Of a stretch of 18,325 bases of DNA, positions 14,277-18,325 are shown piece by piece; position 1 is the first letter of the stretch; every line of letters starts with the position of its first letter. The notes under the pieces were generated by a model that saw only the letters and a list, made by a program, of their open reading frames with translations, searched no databases and was not told where the DNA came from. The translations under genes and the position numbers were made by a program. The stretch lies in the NCBI GenBank assembly GCA_021151685.1, contig JAGKWS010000085.1, forward strand, positions 1 through 18,325. The letters run 5' to 3'. Origin of the DNA: Chitinophagaceae bacterium (GTDB lineage Bacteria > Bacteroidota > Bacteroidia > Chitinophagales > Chitinophagaceae).

Positions 14277-16121
14277 TCACCCCAGCATGCTGTCCAGCTC
14301 GTCTTTTTTCAGGAGAACGAATATCTTTTTGCCATCTGGTGTTAGCTCGGGCTGGGTGCAGGCAAACAACTCGTCTATGAGTGTCTGCTGATTGTCGGTT
14401 TGGGTCATGGCCTGTACATTGCGGGCCATACGCTTGGCCATAGTAGCCAGCAGGGCATCGGTACGGCCACTTACGGCATCGGGGCTTTCGTGTTTCAGTT
14501 GTTCTATTACCTCATCTATTACCTGCTTTTCGTCGCCGGGGGGCAGGCCGGGCGGTATGCCTTGCACGGCAAAGGCATTTTTGCCCATGGGCGATATATC
14601 CATACCTATACGGGCCAAATGGGGCAATGCTTCCTGTAGCAGCAGGGCATCCTGTGCTGTCAGCTCGCACGTCATGGGGAAGAGTACTTGCTGCGATGGT
14701 GCCGAATCGCTGTTCCACGAGCGCAGCAAACGCTCGTAACAGATGCGCTCTTGTGCCCGCCGCAGGTGAATGAGCATCATGCCACTCTTTACCGTAGTAG
14801 CCAGCATATAGCCCTGTATCAGCATCATATTGCCGGGGCCCTTGCCCTCGGTGCTGTTGCCATATAGCGATGCCGGGGCCGTAGCATATGCCGTAGGGGG
14901 CAATGCACCTGCGGCGGCATCGGGCGTGGGGGTAGCGGCTATCTCGTACAGGTCTTTCCAGTGTTTCAGGCTGCCGGTGGGCTCTATAAAGTGGGCTTGT
15001 CCTTTTTCGGTAAATGTATTGAAGAGGTAGCCACGACTGGTTTCGTCGCGTCTGCGCTCGGTTACGGGCATGTTTACCGCAGGCATGGCCTGTATTTCGG
15101 GGTTCAGCGTAAAGTCGAGCGAGGGGGCAATATTGTACCGCGCCAGCGAGTGCCTGATGGCCGCACTGAGGTAGGAGTACATCAGGCGGTCGTCTTCAAA
15201 CTTCACCTCTTGTTTGGTGGGGTGTACGTTCACATCTACGCGTGCAGGGTCGGCCTCCAGAAACAGCACATAAAACGGATAGGCTTCTTTTTCTATGAGC
15301 CCCTCATAAGCCTGTACCACTGCATGGTTGAGGTAGGCATTGCGAATGAAGCGACCATTGATGAAAAAGAACTGCATGCCCCGTGTGCGGGTGCTGGCCT
15401 GTGGCTTGCCCACAAAACCATATATATTCAGCAGGTCGGTACGTTCTTCTACCGGTACAAGATTTTTCTCGTTAGAGCTGCCCAGCAGGGCCACTATGCG
15501 GGCTTTGAGGGTGCCGGGTTCCAGCCGCTGCTGCTCGGTACCGTTGTTCCACAGGCGAAAACCGATAGACGGATTGGCCAGTGCTACACGGGTAAATTCG
15601 TCGAGCACATTGCGCATTTCGGTAGAGGTGCTTTTCAGAAAGTTGCGCCGGGCAGGTACGTTGTAAAACAGGTTCTTTACCGCAATGCTGGTGCCGGCGG
15701 GGGCAGCGCAGGGTTCCTGCACCTTTACATCGGTACCTTCTATCACTATGCGGGTGCCCATTTCGGCATCGTGGGGGCGGGTTTTCAGCTCTACCTGTGC
15801 TACCGCCGCTATAGAGGCCAATGCCTCGCCGCGAAAGCCCATTGTGCGTATGGTAAAGAGGTCTTCTATACTCTTGATCTTGGATGTGGCATGCCGCTCG
15901 AAGCTCATACGGGCATCGGTGGGGCTCATGCCCTTGCCGTTGTCGGTAACCTGTATCAGTTCCTTACCTGCATCTTTTATGATGAGCTGTATATCGGTAG
16001 CACCCGCGTCTATGGCATTCTCCAGCAGTTCCTTTACGGCCGATGCAGGACGCTGCACCACCTCGCCGGCGGCAATCTGGTTGGCAATATGCTCTGATAA
16101 TAATTGAATAACGTCGGGCAC
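14277..16121 (-). CDS. mutL: DNA mismatch repair protein MutL
   Basis: MutL is the GHKL ATPase that links MutS mismatch recognition to strand removal. Using the GTG at 16121 it has 614 residues beginning PDVIQLLSEHIANQIAAGEV, the expected MutL N-terminus. An ATG at 16154 would add 11 atypical residues and lies upstream of the promoter-like TAACTTTG at 16140-16147, so GTG is favoured. ATPase motifs: KELLENAIDAGA (30-41, Glu31 and Asn35 as catalytic/Mg residues), DNGKGM (60-65), GFRGEAL (95-101), NLFYNVPARRNFLK (150-163) and VDVNVHPTKQEVKF (295-308). A low-complexity Ala/Pro linker spans about 380-430. In the C-terminal dimerisation domain the place of the endonuclease motif DQHAxxER reads HLRRAQER (452-459), so nicking activity looks lost. 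Confidence 0.96.
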   Translation of the reverse strand: MPDVIQLLSEHIANQIAAGEVVQRPASAVKELLENAIDAGATDIQLIIKDAGKELIQVTDNGKGMSPTDARMSFERHATSKIKSIEDLFTIRTMGFRGEALASIAAVAQVELKTRPHDAEMGTRIVIEGTDVKVQEPCAAPAGTSIAVKNLFYNVPARRNFLKSTSTEMRNVLDEFTRVALANPSIGFRLWNNGTEQQRLEPGTLKARIVALLGSSNEKNLVPVEERTDLLNIYGFVGKPQASTRTRGMQFFFINGRFIRNAYLNHAVVQAYEGLIEKEAYPFYVLFLEADPARVDVNVHPTKQEVKFEDDRLMYSYLSAAIRHSLARYNIAPSLDFTLNPEIQAMPAVNMPVTERRRDETSRGYLFNTFTEKGQAHFIEPTGSLKHWKDLYEIAATPTPDAAAGALPPTAYATAPASLYGNSTEGKGPGNMMLIQGYMLATTVKSGMMLIHLRRAQERICYERLLRSWNSDSAPSQQVLFPMTCELTAQDALLLQEALPHLARIGMDISPMGKNAFAVQGIPPGLPPGDEKQVIDEVIEQLKHESPDAVSGRTDALLATMAKRMARNVQAMTQTDNQQTLIDELFACTQPELTPDGKKIFVLLKKDELDSMLG

Positions 16122-16139
16122 GGGCAAGTAAGCTTTTTG

Positions 16140-16147
16140 CAAAGTTA
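16140..16147 (-). promoter_or_regulatory. Candidate -7 box for mutL
   Basis: The minus strand reads TAACTTTG, an exact TAnnTTTG match, 18 bases upstream of the GTG start and downstream of the rival ATG. No TTTG lies 17-23 bases further up; that region is the edge of the tandem repeat array. The position supports the GTG start. Confidence 0.45.
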
Positions 16148-16352
16148 ACGCCATGCGGGGGAATAATGCAGTGTGCGTGTGGGAGCGGGAAAAGAGAGCG
16201 GGAAAGAGAGCGGAGAGCGGGTTTTGCCCACAGCCCGCATGTGAGTAGCAATGTGGCGGGTAATGCCCCATTTTTTTGTGGTGCTTTTTTCATTTTTTGG
16301 GGTGTGGGTGGTGTGGGAGTATTGACTATCAATTGATTGTGTGGTTTTGCAG

Positions 16353-16380
16353 ATGCCCCATGGTGTGAGAAATGGGGCAT
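16353..16380. repeat. Inverted repeat within tandem unit 1
   Basis: ATGCCCCAT (16353-16361) and ATGGGGCAT (16372-16380) are perfect inverted arms around a 10-base loop. The same structure recurs at 16586-16613, 16793-16820 and 17001-17028, each with one mismatch at different sites, so it is the best-kept structural element of the array. Confidence 0.75.
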
Positions 16381-17041
16381 TGTAGGGCAGTGTGGGTGCG
16401 AGTGTGGGTGCGAGTGTGGGTGTGGGTGTGAGTGCGAAGAGAGGGAGGGCGGCTTTTGCTTACAGCCCGTATGTGAGTAGCAATGTGGCGGGTAATGCCC
16501 CATTTTATGTGGTGCTTTTTTCATGGTTGTTGGGGTGTGGGTGATTATTGTATGTTGATTGTCAATTGATTGTGTGGTTTTGCAGATGCCCCATGATGTG
16601 GGAAATGGGGCACAGTAGGGCAGTGTGGGTGTGGGTGTGAGTGTGAAGAGAGGGAGAGCGGCTTTACTTACAGCCCGCATGTGAGTAGCGATGTGGCGGG
16701 CAATGCCCTGTTTTTTGTGGTGTTTTTTCATGGCTGTTGGGGTGTGGGTGATTATTGTATGTTGATTGTCAATTGATTGTGTGTTTTTGTAGATGCCCCA
16801 TGATGTGGTAAATGGGGCACTGTAGGGCAGTGTGGGTGTGGGTGTGAGTGCGAAGAGAGGGAGAGCGGGGTTTGCTCACAGCCCGTATGTGAGTGGATAT
16901 GTGGCGGGTAATGCCCCATTTTTTGTGGTGTTTTTTCATGGTTGTTGGGGTGTGGGTGGTTATTGTATGTTGATTATCAATTGATTGTGTGGTTTTGCAG
17001 ATGCCCCATGGTGTGGGAAATGAGGCATTGTAGGGCAGTGT

Positions 17042-17062
17042 GGGTATGGGTGTGGGTGTGGG
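17042..17062 (+). other. G-quadruplex-forming motif
   Basis: Four GGG runs (17042-17044, 17048-17050, 17054-17056, 17060-17062) are separated by three-base loops TAT, TGT and TGT, an exact G3N3 pattern at the right end of the repeat array. Folding is inferred from the pattern only. Confidence 0.6.
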
Positions 17063-17080
17063 TGCGAGCGTGAAAGCAAG

Positions 17081-17571
17081 GCGTAGGGTGATAAATACAT
17101 AGGATGGTGGTATGGCTTTATAGTAAAGATGGGGCATGACTACCAGCCCGCCAACTGTACATTATACGGTATGGCACACAGCCGGTATGATAACCCCTGT
17201 GGTGTATATGATGTAACTGCAAATGCCTGCCGGGTGCGGGTTTGAGGGGTAAAGTGTGAAAGAAAATGAAGCCGGACGGAATATGGCGGCCATGCCTGCC
17301 GTAGGCAAACATTTTTCTCTGGCAAACTGTGCTGTATAGTAAAATTTTGCGAGATAAAATACCGTATTTTTCACGTATTATCTTATTGTCTTTGTTGTTA
17401 AGTTTGTTTTGGCAAGCATAGATGGCTGGGCATAGCTTTTGATTGGTGTTGCTACTGGTGAAAATCTTGTGCGTACCGCAAGTGAAAAACGCTTGCCGAA
17501 AGATGGACACAAGTGAAAAAGACTTGCGCCCAAATGGGGTTTGCATTCATTCAATACATAAACTAAATACT
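17081..17571. other. Gene-poor region before the surface-protein gene
   Basis: About 490 bases without a recognisable gene. The minus-strand open frame 17118-17546 encodes a His/Arg/Pro-rich low-complexity string with no family features. A weak hairpin, TGCCT/AGGCA around GCCGT, with a following ATTTTT lies at 17293-17307. TAAGTTTG at 17399-17406 matches the -7 consensus but has no well-spaced partner and would give a leader of about 160 bases. Three short hairpin-like direct repeats occupy 17458-17526. Confidence 0.6.
17458..17526. repeat. Three direct repeats of GTGAAAA(n)CTTG, two able to fold
   Basis: GTGAAAA starts at 17458, 17482 and 17513, each followed within a few bases by CTTG. The second copy forms GCAAGTG-AAAAA-CGCTTGC (7 pairs, one G-T). 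The third forms CAAGT-GAAAAAG-ACTTG (5 pairs). They end about 45 bases before the ATG at 17572. Confidence 0.6.
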
Positions 17572-18325
17572 ATGAAACTTATTTTTACTTTGTTGACACT
17601 TTTTTTCTCATGGTCTAACGTTGAAGCACAAACGATTAGTCTGATAACAAACGGAGATTTTTCTGCACTCGGCTCATCTTGGACAATTTCAAGCCCTTAT
17701 TGGTGGATTTCGAGTTCTTTTAGCTGCTATAGTTCTCCAACAGGCTACGCTTATGTCGGCAGCAGTTCAGGTACGGGTGCAAATAGTACCTACGGTAGTA
17801 TGTATCAAACTGTAACAATTCCTTCAAGCGCGACAAGTGCCTTGCTTACACTTGAAATGTCGGCTAATACAGATGAAACTACCACAAGCGCAATTAATGA
17901 CATATTAGAAGTTCAGATACGGAATTCCAGTATGTCCCTTCTATATATTTTTCAAACTTTTTCCAATCTTGATGCATCATATCCATCAACCGGTTGCCAA
18001 TCATATTCTCTTCATGCTTACTCAATTCCTTCTGCTTATTTTGGAATGCCGATACGATTAAATTTTCAGACAGCAAGCAGCGCATCATTACCAACAAGGT
18101 TTAGAATTGACAACATAAATGTAACAGCAACTGTCCCTTGCACGTATTCGCTTTCGCCAACAACATATACATGTCCGGATGCAAGTGGGAGCACCTATTC
18201 CGGTGTATCGACGTTAACAGCACCCGTTGGATGTAGTTGGTCGGCATTAGTTACGTCAGGTAGTAGTTGGCTGTCTACGAGTTCTTCGGGGAGTGGTAGT
18301 GGTAGCATATCAATAACGGTTACAG
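17572..18325 (+). CDS. Secreted beta-rich surface protein with BACON-like domain (3' end outside window)
   Basis: This is an open reading frame of at least 251 codons that continues past the window. MKLIFTLLTLFFSWSNVEAQ (1-20) is a clear signal peptide. Residues ~24-187 (NGDFSALGSSW ... RFRIDNINVTAT) have the look of a jelly-roll, carbohydrate-binding-like module that starts NGDF and ends with a DNI strand. From Cys190 a BACON-like Ig domain begins: CTYSLSPTTYTCPDAS, TAPVGCSWSALVTSGSSWL and SGSGSGSISITV, with the pattern C-x-W ... WL ... SGSG. Such proteins are often long, multidomain and exported by the type IX system, but the C-terminal sorting domain would lie beyond the window. Codons are A/T-richer (ACA, TCA, CTT, ATT) than in the housekeeping genes here, which may indicate acquisition. 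Ser/Thr-rich. Confidence 0.85.
   Translation, partial: MKLIFTLLTLFFSWSNVEAQTISLITNGDFSALGSSWTISSPYWWISSSFSCYSSPTGYAYVGSSSGTGANSTYGSMYQTVTIPSSATSALLTLEMSANTDETTTSAINDILEVQIRNSSMSLLYIFQTFSNLDASYPSTGCQSYSLHAYSIPSAYFGMPIRLNFQTASSASLPTRFRIDNINVTATVPCTYSLSPTTYTCPDASGSTYSGVSTLTAPVGCSWSALVTSGSSWLSTSSSGSGSGSISITVT

Larger units (their letters stand above)
16168..17080. repeat. Tandem array of a 208-base G/T-rich unit
   Basis: Three full and two partial copies stand head to tail. Taking ATGTGGCGGG as the unit start, copies begin at 16251, 16483, 16691 and 16899, with a partial copy on the left (16168-16250) and an incomplete last copy on the right. Spacings are 232, 208 and 208. The extra 24 bases in the first full copy equal two more 12-mers GTGTGGGTGCGA (16390-16413). 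Each unit carries ATGCCCCAT twice, a CAATTGATTGTGT block, purine-rich AGAGAGGGAGAGCGG and ACAGCCCG(T/C)ATGTGAGT. Copies differ by scattered substitutions. Because 208 and 232 are each one more than a multiple of three, the reading frame shifts at every unit, so long ORFs here are not genes. Confidence 0.9.

Noticed and set aside
14961..16097. 378-codon plus-strand ORF antisense to mutL
   Set aside because: It is a shadow of strongly conserved MutL codons and has no recognisable domain.
15964..16731. 255-residue minus-strand ORF through the repeat array and the start of mutL
   Set aside because: It consists of His/Thr/Pro repeats from the G/T-rich DNA, changes frame relative to each 208-base unit, and overlaps the conserved N-terminus of MutL in another frame.
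16168..17080. CRISPR array
   Set aside because: Units are about 208 bases and similar throughout, with no short repeat plus unique spacer pattern and no cas genes.
16769..17137. 122-residue minus-strand ORF in the last repeat units
   Set aside because: It is low-complexity peptide (THTHTH, TPTPIPT) created by the repeats; the 208-base period is not a multiple of three, so no coding selection is visible.
17458..17526. Integron attC-like or transposon end
   Set aside because: No RYYYAAC/GTTRRRY core pair, no target-site duplication and no integrase or transposase in the window.
17118..17546. 142-codon minus-strand ORF before the surface-protein gene
   Set aside because: No family motif, odd composition, and it runs through the hairpin repeats; kept only as part of the gene-poor region.

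Overview
The window reads as chromosomal DNA of a member of the Bacteroidota. The family is an inference, and Chitinophagaceae-like is my best guess. Four things point there: promoters of the TTTG-N(~20)-TAnnTTTG type with no strong Shine-Dalgarno sequences, a DUF6089-type outer-membrane barrel, EGF-like lipoproteins, and a secreted protein ending in a BACON-like domain. No rRNA, tRNA, CRISPR array, transposase or integrase was seen.

Layout. At 7-3699, all on the minus strand, are an EGF-like lipoprotein and the three-gene proton-translocating transhydrogenase operon pntAA-pntAB-pntB. At 4129-8114 on the plus strand is a tightly packed five-gene carotenoid operon: crtI, crtB, an uncharacterised exported protein, crtZ and a two-repeat CrtYcd/CarR-type lycopene cyclase. 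It is preceded by a good Bacteroidota promoter. A convergent MscS-family channel (8090-9163, minus) overlaps its 3' end by 25 bases. At 9405-11179 are etfB and etfA with their own promoter and a strong hairpin terminator. At 11357-13337 on the plus strand are a second EGF-like lipoprotein, a RidA-family deaminase and the DUF6089 barrel (GTG start), followed by another hairpin terminator. At 13600-16121 an RluE/RsuA-type pseudouridine synthase converges on mutL, which probably starts at GTG.

Upstream of mutL the sequence changes character. About 0.9 kb (16168-17080) is a G/T-rich tandem array of a 208-base unit with nested 12-mers, a conserved inverted repeat and one textbook G-quadruplex motif. 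After about 0.5 kb with no recognised gene, but with three short hairpin-like direct repeats, an A+T-richer gene for a secreted beta-rich surface protein begins at 17572 and runs off the window.

How the genes work together. The crt operon should convert geranylgeranyl diphosphate through phytoene, lycopene and beta-carotene to a hydroxylated carotenoid such as zeaxanthin. The GGPP synthase is not in the window. The Pnt complex exchanges hydride between NADH and NADP+ at the cost of the proton gradient, and EtfAB collects electrons from flavin dehydrogenases, so this is an aerobic-type redox neighbourhood. The strongest leads for novelty are the tandem array against the mutL promoter, the uncharacterised protein inside the carotenoid operon, and the short hairpin repeats before the surface-protein gene.
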